Notes: generated from the letters alone by a model not told the origin. DNA of 64,000 nt from Desulfomicrobium sp. UBA5193 (GCA_002412965.1 DHWB01000011.1:516542-580541), one strand, 5' to 3'; shown: positions 1-9,226, counted from the first letter of the stretch. Program-made: numbers and translations.

Positions 1-529
1 CGAGCTTCAGGTTGGTGGTGTAGCTGTCGAGCATGACCCGGTAGATGGGGTTGACGCTTTCGGAGATGACGATGCGCGTGCGTTTGGTCTGGCGCACGGC
101 CATCATGATCGCTTCGTACAGGGCCGTGCCGCCGTCGTAGAGGGAGGCGTTGGCGTACTGCAGGTCCAGGAGACGCGCCACGGCGGTCTGGTATTCAAAA
201 ATGGCCTGCAGCATGCCTTGGGAGGCCTCGGCCTGATAGGGCGTGTACGCGGTGTAGAATTCGCCACGGCTGCACAGGGCGTCCACGGCGCTGGGGATGT
301 AGTGGTCATAGAACCCGGCGCCCAGAAAGGAGGTCAGGTCCGTGGTGTTCTTGGCCGCCGTCTTTTCGAGTTTCTGGCGGACTTCCATTTCGCTCAGGCC
401 CTGGGGAAGGTTCAGCTCCCTGGCCCGGAATTTTTGCGGGATGTCTTCGAACAGGGCTTCCATGCTGTCCACGCCGACGGTGGCCAGCATCTCCCGCTGT
501 TCGGCAGGGGTATGCGGTATGAAGGGCAT
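1..529 (-). CDS. gcvPA: Glycine dehydrogenase (decarboxylating) subunit 1, partial
   Basis: N-terminal half of the P-protein of the glycine cleavage system in its split two-subunit form. With subunit 2 it decarboxylates glycine and passes the aminomethyl group to lipoylated GcvH. The first 176 residues are visible; the gene runs off the window. The protein opens MPFIPHTPAEQREML and contains the family segment FLGAGFYDHYIPSAVD and later YDGGTALYEA, both typical of GcvPA. The start at 529 has GGAGG about 6 bases upstream. It lies downstream of gcvH on the same strand after a 276-base gap with no supported gene, so it is either the second gene of a gcv operon or has its own leader. I saw no convincing glycine riboswitch in that gap. 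Confidence 0.93.
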   Translation of the reverse strand, partial: MPFIPHTPAEQREMLATVGVDSMEALFEDIPQKFRARELNLPQGLSEMEVRQKLEKTAAKNTTDLTSFLGAGFYDHYIPSAVDALCSRGEFYTAYTPYQAEASQGMLQAIFEYQTAVARLLDLQYANASLYDGGTALYEAIMMAVRQTKRTRIVISESVNPIYRVMLDSYTTNLKL

Positions 530-805
530 CGTGCCTCCGGATGCAGTGCTGCATTTCTTCGACCGGAGGCGAGGGTTCAATCTGCATTTGTCTTGAACGT
601 TCGCGCGGAAAAGAGGAGCAGCCTGAAACGTACAGGTTATAAAATTCGTGAAAGACAGCCCGGCTGTTCAAAGAGATTTGAGCGCAATGCGTATGTATGC
701 CCAATTGGGTCTTCATGCCCAGAATGGCCAAGGAAAAGGCTGGGCCGAACCGCAGATGTAAGGCCCCGGTTTTTTCAAAGCAATGCGGCAATCAAGCCTG
801 GCCTG

Positions 806-1186
806 TTAATGGGCTTCGGCGGCACACAGGGCTGCGTAAGCGTCGGCGTCGAGGAGACCTTCGGGCGCGGCGCTCAGTTTGACCTTGAACAGCCAGCCTG
901 CGCCGAATGCGTCCTTGTTGACCAGTTCCGGGGCATTTTCCAGTGCGGCATTGACCTCGACGATATCCCCGCTGACAGGAGAATAAATTTCGCTGGCAGC
1001 CTTGACCGATTCCACGGTACCTATTTCCGTCCCGGCCACGGCTTCATCACCGGGTTGGGGGAGTTCGACGAAAGTCAGGTCGCCGAGTTGTTCCTGGGCA
1101 AAATGGGTGATGCCCACAACGGCCTGGTCGCCTTCGATTTTCACCCATTCATGGGACTTAGCGTACAGAAGTTCTTTAGGATTCAT
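806..1186 (-). CDS. gcvH: Glycine cleavage system H protein
   Basis: Small lipoyl carrier that shuttles the aminomethyl group between the P, T and L proteins. It is 126 residues, the normal family length. The lipoylation motif ESVKAASEIYSP places the modified lysine at residue 62, and the typical GITHFAQEQLGD segment precedes it. I chose the ATG at 1186 over one four codons upstream because GGAGG sits 5-6 bases before it and the protein then begins MNPKELLYAKSHEWV. It is followed on the same strand by gcvPA and is divergent from the exported protein at 1349. Confidence 0.96.
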   Translation of the reverse strand: MNPKELLYAKSHEWVKIEGDQAVVGITHFAQEQLGDLTFVELPQPGDEAVAGTEIGTVESVKAASEIYSPVSGDIVEVNAALENAPELVNKDAFGAGWLFKVKLSAAPEGLLDADAYAALCAAEAH

Positions 1187-1324
1187 GATTGCCTCCATCT
1201 TGATTTTTTATGGGAGATGTGGTGCTGAATTCGCGTCCAACCCCTTGAGTTCGCGCTGGCATAAATATATTGCCACGAAAGTGCAATGAAGAGAAGTATC
1301 GCTTGATAAATCGATTATGCATTG

Positions 1325-1339
1325 TCGAATAATATTCGA
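1325..1339. promoter_or_regulatory. 15-bp palindrome upstream of exported protein gene
   Basis: TCGAATA-A-TATTCGA has two perfect 7-base arms around one central base and ends just before the ribosome-binding site of the gene at 1349. It lies between the divergent gcvH and the exported-protein gene, a normal place for an operator. The bound protein is unknown, and the symmetry may be chance in an AT-rich stretch. Confidence 0.35.
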
Positions 1340-1348
1340 GGAGGAAGT

Positions 1349-1888
1349 ATGAAATTGGTGCGTTTGTTCGTGGTTATGCTGGTGCTGCTGTATTTCTCTC
1401 CGAGTGCGTGGTGTGCAGGTTTAAGCGCTGCCGATGTCAAAGGATTCATTGGTTCCATGCAGGAACTCAAGCCTTATTTCGACCAGTATGCGGATGAGAC
1501 CGGCGACGACGGAGACGGAGCCAGCACTGCCCAGGTCGTGTCGGACTGGGCCAAGAGCTTGAAGGACCAACAAGAAGTGGAAGGGGTGCTCAAGAAGCAC
1601 GGCTTTGATTTTGAAAGATGGGTCGCGGTCTCCCAACAGGTGACCCAGGCCTACATGGCTTTCAAGTTCGGCAAGGACGGGCAAAATGTCGTGGGGCAGA
1701 TGCAGGAGTCCATCACGGAGATCGAGAACAACAAGGATATCCCCGCCGAATCCAAGGCCCAGATGCTGGAGCAGATGAAGCAGAGTATGGCGGAGATGGA
1801 AAATACACTCAAAGCGCCCCAGGAAGACCAGGACACGATCAAACCTTTTGTGGCCGATCTGGACAAGATTTTCGACTGGCAGGAATAA
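1349..1888 (+). CDS. Exported protein of unknown function
   Basis: 179-residue protein with a clear signal peptide (MKLVRLFVVMLVLLYFSPSAWCAG) and a mostly helical, acidic mature region rich in Glu, Gln, Asp and Met. The mature part looks like a small soluble periplasmic helical bundle; I recognise no enzyme motif. The start at 1349 is chosen because GAGGAGG lies directly upstream and the signal peptide then begins at Met; an upstream in-frame ATG at 1322 would add an unlikely N-terminal extension. It is a single-gene unit: divergent from gcvH, and closed by the strong hairpin at 1909-1938. Function unknown. Confidence 0.8.
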   Translation: MKLVRLFVVMLVLLYFSPSAWCAGLSAADVKGFIGSMQELKPYFDQYADETGDDGDGASTAQVVSDWAKSLKDQQEVEGVLKKHGFDFERWVAVSQQVTQAYMAFKFGKDGQNVVGQMQESITEIENNKDIPAESKAQMLEQMKQSMAEMENTLKAPQEDQDTIKPFVADLDKIFDWQE

Positions 1889-1908
1889 GCGCCAAGCACG
1901 AAACGCAC

Positions 1909-1938
1909 GCAAAATGCCGCCCAAGGGCGGCATTTTGC
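1909..1938. terminator. Strong bidirectional terminator
   Basis: A perfect 14-base inverted repeat (GCAAAATGCCGCCC and its complement) with a two-base AA loop. Flanking A and T runs make it work as an intrinsic terminator in both directions. It lies 20 bases after the exported-protein gene and beyond the convergent end of the lipase gene. Confidence 0.92.
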
Positions 1939-2026
1939 GTGGGAGGGGGGATGCTCTCCCCCAATTCTTTTGAGGACGACAACGCATGGTGTTCCGGGGC
2001 AAGGATGGTCTTGGATGGCAAGATGC

Positions 2027-4195
2027 TCACATGAGCATTCCCGGTCTTCTTTGGTGTGCCTGCGATGGATTGTGTTCTGGCATCCTGTGACATGAATTTT
2101 GCTTTCTGAATTCCTGTCCTCTTTTCTGTTGAGCCAACTTTTCGACTTGCCTGGCCTCGTTTGCGGCGCGTTCTTCTTCCTCATGGCGCCTTTGAGCTTG
2201 GCTTTCCGTAATGGAGAGCCCTCCATCCGTGTGCCTGCAAAAGCGGCTCACTTCCTCTTCCACCGCTGGCTCTGGGTGCAGTTCCGCCACGTGCTTGCCC
2301 ATCAAATCATGCAGCGTGACCGGCTTCATGTATGCATACAGCTCTTGGTCAAAGTCATTCTGCATATCAAGATTGCTTGGATGGATATTCTCGGAAAGCA
2401 GGGGTTTGCCTGAGCGTGCATGTTTGTAGCGTTGCTGCAGTTCATTTTGCAGAAACGTAACATATTTGCTGGCCATTGAATGAAATCTGGCTCCGGCCAG
2501 ATCGATGACGTCGGTAAATGGTCTGAATAGACTTCGCAGCTCTTTCTCGATGAATTCGGAGACTCCGTTTTCCGTCGTCTCGTATCCGGTCAGTTCCCCC
2601 GGTCCCCACGGAGCGTTGTCTGCTTTGTAGCGCCTCTTCCGATCAATGGCGCTCTCTATCTGGTGCAGTCCGTAGTCTCCGATCCAGGGGAAAACAGTTC
2701 CTTTGGCCTTTACGAGGCTCAGTTGCCGCAGATGTCCAAAGTGCCTGTACCCCAAAGAATACGGCGGAACGGCGGGGATGATGTCGTTGCGATACACATG
2801 GCGCATGTGTGGCACCAGAAGGTTCCAATGACGAGCGAAAACGGCGTCGCCGACGCGGGGGCTGGCGTAGGTGTAGAGGGTGATGGGATTGCTATCAAAT
2901 TTTATGAACAGGGCGCAGGCCAAGAGGGTGGCCACGGCTCCGCCCAGGCTGTGCCCGGTCACGAAGATGCGTTTGGATTTGCCGTCGAAGCCTGTTTGGT
3001 GCTTATAGCAATAGTTATAAACCACTTCCCACAAAAACTCGAAGGAACTCAAAAATCCGGAATGCACCTCTCCGATTCCATCCAGCGCACTGGGCGCTGC
3101 TTTCAGCGAAATCTTCAAATCCAGGATGGTGTCTTTGCTTATCGGGCTTTCCGTGCCGCGCACGGAAATCAAGATCGTGTCCTTGTTGGTCGCCATGAAG
3201 GCTTGGCTGTCCGTGGGGTTTTTTTCCGTACTCTTTGGGGCGTGGAACTGCATGTCATGGTAGCACCACCCGTAGGGCACTTCATGAAGCACCATGTCCA
3301 TCGTTCCCGCATTGACGCGGTAGGGGCGTTCGCGCTGGGTACGCAGATTGTCCAGGGTGTACAGAATGGTCGTGTCATACGGGGCTCTTTCTTCTTTGTC
3401 CTTTTTTGTTTCTGCCGGCGCGTCTTCAGGATTTTGGGCCGTGTTCCTGGTATCCGGCGCCGCATAAGCCAGCTCGGCGAACACAGCCAGATTGTTGGCG
3501 GTGATGCTGTCCCAGTCGTTCGCAGCGCCGAGTTTGGACTGGGCCAGGGCCGGAATCCAGCAGAAGAGCGGGGCAAGATCCAGCAGATATTTCGTCTGAT
3601 GATTCCGGCATGTCGGGCAGCGAAGCTCCTGTTCATCGAGCATGAAACGCAGGGAGCAGCGCTGCTTGGGCCGGACTTCTTCCATCTTGCCGTCTATGTT
3701 TTCCATTCGTTGCGGAAGGTTGAGGGCTCCATGAGGCACCCGGCGGTAGCACCATCCGTCCTGGGCTGCCTGAGGCAGAGTCTGCTGGCGGCTGCGGCGT
3801 CCTTGCGCGATTTTCGGCAGAGCCTGTCTGGCCGGTGGAATTCCATTGACGGCGGAGGCCTTGATTGCCTTGTGGGCGATGATGTCTGCAGCCAGGGTCA
3901 GCTGGTCCCATTCCTCGTCCTCTGGATAGCCCTTGGGCCGAGGGCGGGGCAGTGGGAGGAATTCCAGGTAGATCCAGCCGCCGGCCACATGGTGCATGTC
4001 GAGCTCAGGTTTGCCTTTTGCATAGAGATGCTCACCCAAGAGCTTCCCCGCCACATCGTAGGCCCTGATTAGCAAATCCCCGACTTCCTCCCCAGTCTCG
4101 GGATGGACAAGCTCCGTGATGGGCATATTTTCGAAATCGACGATCTTCAGCTTCAGGCAGCGGTTTTCAAAACACTGTATGGGAGAGAGCGGCAT
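2027..4195 (-). CDS. Class-3 lipase, probable T6SS phospholipase effector (Tle2-like)
   Basis: 722-residue protein. Residues 330-520 form an alpha/beta-hydrolase lipase_3 domain: RGTE near 346 (oxyanion side), nucleophile elbow GHSLGGA with Ser416, YASPRVGD at 443-450, RNDIIPAVPP giving the acid Asp471, and YGLHQIESAI giving His511. The catalytic triad therefore looks intact. The first 300 residues contain a short Cys pair (CPTC near 193) and no domain I recognise. The C-terminus after about 600 is charged and helical. No signal peptide is present, as expected for T6SS cargo. It is the last gene of an island with VgrG, a DUF4123 adaptor and an immunity candidate; that context suggests an antibacterial phospholipase of the Tle2 type. 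Start has GGAGG 8 bases upstream. The substrate is inferred. Confidence 0.85.
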   Translation of the reverse strand: MPLSPIQCFENRCLKLKIVDFENMPITELVHPETGEEVGDLLIRAYDVAGKLLGEHLYAKGKPELDMHHVAGGWIYLEFLPLPRPRPKGYPEDEEWDQLTLAADIIAHKAIKASAVNGIPPARQALPKIAQGRRSRQQTLPQAAQDGWCYRRVPHGALNLPQRMENIDGKMEEVRPKQRCSLRFMLDEQELRCPTCRNHQTKYLLDLAPLFCWIPALAQSKLGAANDWDSITANNLAVFAELAYAAPDTRNTAQNPEDAPAETKKDKEERAPYDTTILYTLDNLRTQRERPYRVNAGTMDMVLHEVPYGWCYHDMQFHAPKSTEKNPTDSQAFMATNKDTILISVRGTESPISKDTILDLKISLKAAPSALDGIGEVHSGFLSSFEFLWEVVYNYCYKHQTGFDGKSKRIFVTGHSLGGAVATLLACALFIKFDSNPITLYTYASPRVGDAVFARHWNLLVPHMRHVYRNDIIPAVPPYSLGYRHFGHLRQLSLVKAKGTVFPWIGDYGLHQIESAIDRKRRYKADNAPWGPGELTGYETTENGVSEFIEKELRSLFRPFTDVIDLAGARFHSMASKYVTFLQNELQQRYKHARSGKPLLSENIHPSNLDMQNDFDQELYAYMKPVTLHDLMGKHVAELHPEPAVEEEVSRFCRHTDGGLSITESQAQRRHEEEERAANEARQVEKLAQQKRGQEFRKQNSCHRMPEHNPSQAHQRRPGMLM

Positions 4196-4207
4196 GCGGG
4201 GTCCTCC

Positions 4208-5167
4208 TTAATTTTTAGTCAATTGTGTCAAAAGTTCAGGCAATTCCCACACATCGTCCGCAGCAAGGAGATCAAGCTGCTCTTTAGCGAGAGGGAGAGA
4301 AAGCTTGATGTCCGGATCATTCGGGCCAGTCTTACCGGCCACAATGTTAAACTTTCCATCTTCACCTATGGATACTTTCCAATGTGTTTCTCCATGTAAA
4401 TTTGCATATATATCTTGGATATATCCATGAGAATATTTAATATTTTTTGTATATGATGTTTCTCTATTTTTTGATTCATCATAAAAATTTATATGTGAGT
4501 ATAAATTATTTACCCCAGAATATTTTACATTTAAAATGCCAAAATCTTTCTTTAAAAAACCCACTGAAGGTGTTGCCACCATGAAAGTAGCTCCGCTTGC
4601 GAGTGGATTTTTACATTCAAGAGAATAATGATGCTCTTCGTGAGGTTTAGTATCGCTTATTTCTTTAAAGTAATAATCCATTCGATCACATATCAATAAA
4701 TCTTCATTCTTACTCATTTTATCATCTTGAGTTTTATTACTGTCCGCATCATCCGATTTTTGTTTCTTTTCGTTATACAAATAGCCATTGGCTAAAGTGT
4801 ACCAGTCATTTTTCTCCTTGTTGACATCGACACCGATGGTCAGGCGATTGAATCGCCAGTCGCAGAAAGGGTGCCATAATTTGGTCGGAATGTCGGACTC
4901 CCATACGCCGGGGGTCTTTTCTACGTTCTCAACCGATGTCCCATATTCGGTACGCTCAAATCTTCCAGATCCCCAGCTGAGGTGCCTGCACATGAATGAG
5001 TTGCTGCTCCATTCGGCGATCGTGAACATATTGCCTTCCAATTCCTTGGGCACATCATAGCGCAGGGTGAATGTGCCCTCGTCGCGCAGCACGATCAGCT
5101 GGGTGTCGAACGCGAAGGCCAGGAATAGGAGAAACAAAACCAGCAACCCCCACTTGAACATGGGCAT
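4208..5167 (-). CDS. Membrane-anchored AT-rich protein, candidate immunity protein to the lipase
   Basis: 319 residues with an N-terminal hydrophobic anchor (residues 5-21, WGLLVLFLLFLAFAFD), then a largely hydrophilic domain that would face the periplasm. I recognise no named family. The middle of the gene (about 4390-4800) is strikingly AT-rich against its GC-rich neighbours and encodes Lys/Asn/Tyr-rich protein, a sign of recent transfer or of a fast-diversifying immunity gene. It lies between the DUF4123 adaptor and the lipase, 12 bases before the lipase start. Periplasmic anchoring next to a phospholipase effector fits an immunity role; this is inferred from context only. The start at 5167 has GGAGG 6 bases upstream. 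Confidence 0.7.
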   Translation of the reverse strand: MPMFKWGLLVLFLLFLAFAFDTQLIVLRDEGTFTLRYDVPKELEGNMFTIAEWSSNSFMCRHLSWGSGRFERTEYGTSVENVEKTPGVWESDIPTKLWHPFCDWRFNRLTIGVDVNKEKNDWYTLANGYLYNEKKQKSDDADSNKTQDDKMSKNEDLLICDRMDYYFKEISDTKPHEEHHYSLECKNPLASGATFMVATPSVGFLKKDFGILNVKYSGVNNLYSHINFYDESKNRETSYTKNIKYSHGYIQDIYANLHGETHWKVSIGEDGKFNIVAGKTGPNDPDIKLSLPLAKEQLDLLAADDVWELPELLTQLTKN

Positions 5168-5209
5168 GGGAAGCCTCCTTGAATTCAGGATTGAGACAGG
5201 ATGCGAACG

Positions 5210-6163
5210 TTATGGCTGTTCCCCATCCAAAGAAATTGCCAGATCGTTCAATCGCATCAGCGCTCCACGTGGATTCTGCGCGGCGTCTTGCATCGCCTCC
5301 TTGACGGCAGGACCGTCTTGGGCGCCGAAAGGCAGAAGCAGGCAAATATCGAAAAAGTCTGTGATGTCTTCATCTTCAGTCAGGCCGAAGCCCAAGGCTG
5401 CGTCCACATATGCCTCGATGCCCACCTGCAGGGTGCCATAGTGGATGTCCATATCGCTGGCCGTGTAGGGCATTTCGTTCAAAAGGTTATGGTACAGATT
5501 GTAGACCAGGGCGGCCCGGCGTTCTTTGGCCATATTCGCCAGATGCTCTTCGCGCACTTCCCACCAGGGCCGCTCCGGAGCGGGTCGGTAGGCTTCGGCG
5601 AGCTCCGTTTCCGTGCGGTTGCGCAAGGCCGGGTTAACCGCTTCAAGCCAAATCCTGGCGCAGTCCTGACCACATGCGGGAAGGATCAACCGCGCCACCG
5701 GCCCCATGAACCATCCCGTTTCCTGCTCGGTGAACGTCGAGAGCATCATTCGCATCGCCCTTGCGTCTTGAAATCGGAAAAATGATTTGGAACCGTCGGG
5801 CAGGAGAACCTCGCACAGGCTGCGCCAATGGTCGCAGTGAATATCGCTGCCTGCGGCGGTGATGGCGAAGAATCCCCATTTTTCGGGTGATGCCAGCAGA
5901 TGCGCTTCAAGCGCGCAGCCAGCCGCGAGCCGCTGCAGGTAGGGCATGCTTTGCCAGAGTGTCGCGTAGGGAGTGTTGGTGAGGATTGGAATGAACTCGC
6001 CGCCCGCGTTCTGGGCGAACAGGGCGTGCTTCAGATCCGGGTGGGCATCGACGGCAATGATGGCATCGACATGCAATCCCGACTGCCGAGCAGCCCCGAA
6101 CATTTCGATGAGCTCGATGGTCTGAAGTTCCCGCAAGACGGGTGGTTCGGCATCGGCGCTCAT
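5210..6163 (-). CDS. DUF4123 family T6SS effector adaptor/chaperone
   Basis: 317-residue soluble protein resembling DUF4123 (Tec/Tap) adaptors that load effectors onto VgrG tips. Family-like segments include MPYLQRLAAG, WGFFAI, LLPDGSKSFFRFQDARAMRM and the following TEQETGWFMGPV stretch. The start at 6163 overlaps the VgrG stop (ATGA), with GGAGG seven bases before it, so translation is probably coupled; an in-frame ATG seven codons upstream has no such site. Position after vgrG and before the immunity/lipase pair is the classic order for an effector-specific adaptor. It should bind the lipase, an inference from synteny. Confidence 0.85.
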   Translation of the reverse strand: MSADAEPPVLRELQTIELIEMFGAARQSGLHVDAIIAVDAHPDLKHALFAQNAGGEFIPILTNTPYATLWQSMPYLQRLAAGCALEAHLLASPEKWGFFAITAAGSDIHCDHWRSLCEVLLPDGSKSFFRFQDARAMRMMLSTFTEQETGWFMGPVARLILPACGQDCARIWLEAVNPALRNRTETELAEAYRPAPERPWWEVREEHLANMAKERRAALVYNLYHNLLNEMPYTASDMDIHYGTLQVGIEAYVDAALGFGLTEDEDITDFFDICLLLPFGAQDGPAVKEAMQDAAQNPRGALMRLNDLAISLDGEQP

Positions 6164-8298
6164 CGACCCTCCAGACAAGCGCACACGGCGCAGAAGGGCA
6201 TCCCCGTTTCCTGTCCGGCGGACATGGCCCCGCCCTGTTGCCCGGCTTCACGGTCGCTCGGAACGCAGGCCTCGAAATCAGGCATCAGTGCGCCAGCGGG
6301 CACCAGCGGCGCGGCCCCTGACCCGCTCCCTGGCGAGCCTCCGGAGTTGATGCGCACCTTCGGGCCGGACACGGTGACGCCGCTTGCGTTCAGGCGCACG
6401 AAGGACGGGCCGACTTTGAGGGTCAGGTCGGCCCCGGCTTCCATGACCGCCTTGACCAGGCTTTGCATATGCACCTCGCTGCCCGACCGCAGCAGCCACC
6501 TGGACCCGATCTGGGTGTGACTGCTGCCGCGTACCGTGAGGTGGTCGTCCGCGAGCAGCTCCGTCTTGCGCGGGAGATCGACGCGGTGGTGCTCCTCGCC
6601 CAGGATGTGCGTGTACGTGAAACGATCCACGGTGCGATGCTGGTCGCGCAGGATATGCTCCTTCCAGTCGTTCTTGACGTGCACGTTCACGTCCTTCTCG
6701 CCGTGCACGTAGATCTCTTCCTCGCCTCGCCGGTCCTCGATGCGCAGCTCGTTGAAGCCTCTGGCCTCGCCTTCGTCGCCGGGCGTGGACATGGACTTGA
6801 AGACCGTGCGCGTCTTGTGTTCGGGCAGGGGGTAGGGGGGCATGTTCAGCTCGTGGTACACGCGCCCCGTGATCATGGGCCGGTCCGGGTCGCCCTCCAG
6901 GAACGACACCGCCACCTCGTGCCCGATGCGCGGGATGGCCATGGTCCCGTAGGCCGAGCCCGCCCAGCCCTGCGAGACCCGGATCCAGCAGGTCGTCTTT
7001 TCGTTCCACTGGTCCGCGCGGTCCCAGAAGAACTGTGCCTTCACCCGGCCGTATTTGTCGGGATAGATCTCTTCGCCTTCGGGGCCGGTGACGATGGCCG
7101 TCTGGTTGCCGGCGATCCGGTTCTTGGGATGCGCCGACTCCGGCACGAAGCGCGTGGCTTCGGGAATGGCCTGGACACTGGCCACGTAAACCATGCCCCG
7201 GTCCGGGGCCTCGTGCTCCAGCACCTGCGGCTGCTCGCCATGATGCTCCACGCGCAGGACGCACCATGCGGTGTTCACCTCCTGGCGGGGATGCTCGTGC
7301 ATGCTGAAGGTGTATCCGGGAGCGAAGCGCGACACGTCCGAGCGGATGTCGATCCACTGATGCAGGCTCAGCTGCCGCAGAAGCTGCAGGTCCGCGTAGC
7401 GCTGTCCGTCCAGGCGCAGCTGGTAGAGATGAGGGAAGCGGTACTGTTCCAGGTTCATGCCCGCGGGCGCGGGGGCGAGCAGCGGGTCCGGCTGCTGCCG
7501 GCTAACGCTCAGGTCCAGCTTGGGTTTCTGGAAGTTCCATTCGCGATAGGTGGCGCTGTCGCTGCGCACGCTTTGGTGCAGGGTCACGCGGTTTATGACC
7601 GCCGTGTCGGTGACGTTGCCGGAGCCGGGATGGAAGCGCAGCTCGTTCTCGCCGTTGATCAGTGGCCCGCCCTCGCGGTCGGTGAAGCAGAGCACGTGCC
7701 CCTGCGGACTATGCTCGAAATAATATGCGATGCCTTCTTCCTCGCACAGCCTGGAGATGAAGTGCAGCGATGTCTCGCCGAACTGCACGCAGTATTTGCG
7801 GGGGGCGTATTCGTAGAAGCAGCGGAAACTGAAGCTGTCTCCGGCAAAACCCTGCTCTTTTAAAATCAGCTCGATGATCTGGACTACGCTCATGTCCTGG
7901 AAGATGCGGTGGTCCGTGACCAGGCCCAGGTACCAGAGCCGGGGCACGAGCAGACAGCGGTAGTGGGTGCGCAGGTTGGCGGTGTGCAGCTGCTCGAACT
8001 GCCGGATGATCCCGTGCACATGCCGCACGCCGCCGCTTCTGTCGGCCATGGCCAGACACGCGGCCTGACCCATGAGCTCCGAAAAATCCATGCCGGCCGA
8101 CTCGTGGACCAGTTCTATCTCGAACTCGAAGGGCCGGTGCATCTCCTCGACCCCGGAAAACGCATACACCCCAAACTCGATGCCGCCGCCCGCATCGAAG
8201 GTAAACCAAGTGCTGTTGGCGCTGAAAAGCGCCGTAGTGTGGGCTGAAGTTTCGTGCTGTTCAGGAAGTATGGTGTCGATAGCTTTCTTAAAAGACAT
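6160..8298 (-). CDS. vgrG: T6SS spike protein VgrG (TssI)
   Basis: 712-residue spike protein that trimerises at the tip of the T6SS tube. The gp27-like base occupies about residues 25-400 (PFEFEIELVHES, LRTHYRCLLVPRLWYLGLVTDHRIFQ, the ISRLCEEEGIAYYFEH segment). The gp5/OB region follows (EIYPDKYGRVKAQFFWDR, CWIRVSQGWAG, IPRIGHEVAVSFLEGDPDRP), then the beta-helix blade. The protein ends soon after the blade, with a short 60-residue Gly/Ala/Ser/Pro-rich tail and no effector domain, so cargo is probably separate. No other T6SS core gene lies here, so this is an orphan vgrG island. GGGAGAG precedes the start. Confidence 0.96.
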   Translation of the reverse strand: MSFKKAIDTILPEQHETSAHTTALFSANSTWFTFDAGGGIEFGVYAFSGVEEMHRPFEFEIELVHESAGMDFSELMGQAACLAMADRSGGVRHVHGIIRQFEQLHTANLRTHYRCLLVPRLWYLGLVTDHRIFQDMSVVQIIELILKEQGFAGDSFSFRCFYEYAPRKYCVQFGETSLHFISRLCEEEGIAYYFEHSPQGHVLCFTDREGGPLINGENELRFHPGSGNVTDTAVINRVTLHQSVRSDSATYREWNFQKPKLDLSVSRQQPDPLLAPAPAGMNLEQYRFPHLYQLRLDGQRYADLQLLRQLSLHQWIDIRSDVSRFAPGYTFSMHEHPRQEVNTAWCVLRVEHHGEQPQVLEHEAPDRGMVYVASVQAIPEATRFVPESAHPKNRIAGNQTAIVTGPEGEEIYPDKYGRVKAQFFWDRADQWNEKTTCWIRVSQGWAGSAYGTMAIPRIGHEVAVSFLEGDPDRPMITGRVYHELNMPPYPLPEHKTRTVFKSMSTPGDEGEARGFNELRIEDRRGEEEIYVHGEKDVNVHVKNDWKEHILRDQHRTVDRFTYTHILGEEHHRVDLPRKTELLADDHLTVRGSSHTQIGSRWLLRSGSEVHMQSLVKAVMEAGADLTLKVGPSFVRLNASGVTVSGPKVRINSGGSPGSGSGAAPLVPAGALMPDFEACVPSDREAGQQGGAMSAGQETGMPFCAVCACLEGR

Positions 8299-8313
8299 GT
8301 CACTCTCCCGAGT

Positions 8314-8754
8314 TTATATTGAGTCGTCTTCTATCATATAGAGATTCCAGCATTTATTTTTTTTAAAGTGATATTTTATAAGTAGCCCTGTATCATCTTT
8401 TGATCTGATTATTTCTGCGTTTTCATCGTCGATTTGTACTATTTCCAATTTTTGTTCAGATTCATTTATTATTTTATATGAAGGTATAATTGGAAAATTT
8501 ATATTTTTTTTATTTATTATTTTTTCAATTTTTTTTGGAATTGCATATGTATTTATGTCAACAAATGAAATTATGATGTAATTTCTTGAAAATATTATTT
8601 GCAATGATTGGTTATTGATAAATATATTTGAAAATTCATAGAAATTTTCTAATGAATATATGTTCCCTATTGTTGAATTATCGCATTCATATGAGTATGC
8701 TGTGCTATTTATGAGAAAAATAAATGAAATTATTGTGATTAAATATTTTTTCAT
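8314..8754 (-). CDS. Small AT-rich exported protein of unknown function
   Basis: 146 residues, starting MKKYLITIISFIFLINSTAYS, a clear signal peptide, followed by an Ile/Asn/Lys-rich domain. Base composition is far below the window average, like the immunity candidate at 4208. The gene lies immediately upstream of vgrG on the same strand (15-base gap). GAAGGA precedes the ATG at 8754; the open frame extends further upstream, but that part has different base composition and no signal peptide. It may be a periplasmic immunity protein for an effector now lost, or a cargo-module leftover. No family recognised. Confidence 0.65.
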   Translation of the reverse strand: MKKYLITIISFIFLINSTAYSYECDNSTIGNIYSLENFYEFSNIFINNQSLQIIFSRNYIIISFVDINTYAIPKKIEKIINKKNINFPIIPSYKIINESEQKLEIVQIDDENAEIIRSKDDTGLLIKYHFKKNKCWNLYMIEDDSI

Positions 8755-9049
8755 TATCCGTCCTTCGTGGAAAATTTCATCAAATAGCCTCTTTGCAAAA
8801 GCTCGATATGGGCTCGACAAATGCCTACTCCTCGCACACGAGCGGCGCATTGCGTGGTCGTGTCCCGTTCGCCGGTATTCGCACGCCGCCTTTGGTCGGC
8901 GAGGTTCGAGATGGGCGTTGCCTTTTGGGAAGCCGGTTGAAAATACACCGTACCCTCGGAAGATTGGACAACACATTGGGGTTTATGTGTAAATTTTTAG
9001 GGCAATGTACTTAGAGGTATGCGGAAGCGGGAGTCAGTCTCATGAGATG

Positions 9050-9070
9050 CGGGTATGCTGCGCATGCCCG
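9050..9070. repeat. GC-rich hairpin
   Basis: CGGGTATGC, a TGC loop, then GCATGCCCG: a 9-base stem with one G-T pair. It lies 95 bases from the longer inverted repeat in the same gene-free region. There is no T run, so it is unlikely to be an intrinsic terminator. Confidence 0.5.
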
Positions 9071-9164
9071 TGGAGTGAGCGCGTCGTGGCGTGAAATCGG
9101 AGCTTTGTTGACTGTTGAAAAATTCAAAATGCGCAGGCCGTGCAAACATGGTGAGATGCAAGGA

Positions 9165-9226
9165 AGCGAAAAAATCCAGGACGCGCGGTGTATTAGGCAT
9201 ACATAAGCGGTCTGGATTTTTTCGCT
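9165..9226. repeat. 15-bp perfect inverted repeat with 32-base spacer
   Basis: AGCGAAAAAATCCAG at 9165-9179 is exactly complementary to 9212-9226. The 32-base spacer is long for a terminator. The T run in the stem could make it a weak terminator for transcripts from either side, but long-armed repeats with such spacers also occur as multi-copy intergenic elements. Confidence 0.6.

Noticed and set aside
530..805. Possible glycine riboswitch between gcvH and gcvPA
   Set aside because: No match to the conserved glycine aptamer cores could be found; only a short GC palindrome is present.
8880..8920. tRNA-like GGTTCGA stretch
   Set aside because: No acceptor stem or anticodon arm can be built around it.
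8755..8976. N-terminal extension of the small AT-rich gene before vgrG
   Set aside because: It has unlike composition, lacks a signal peptide and would bypass the good ATG with a ribosome-binding site at 8754.
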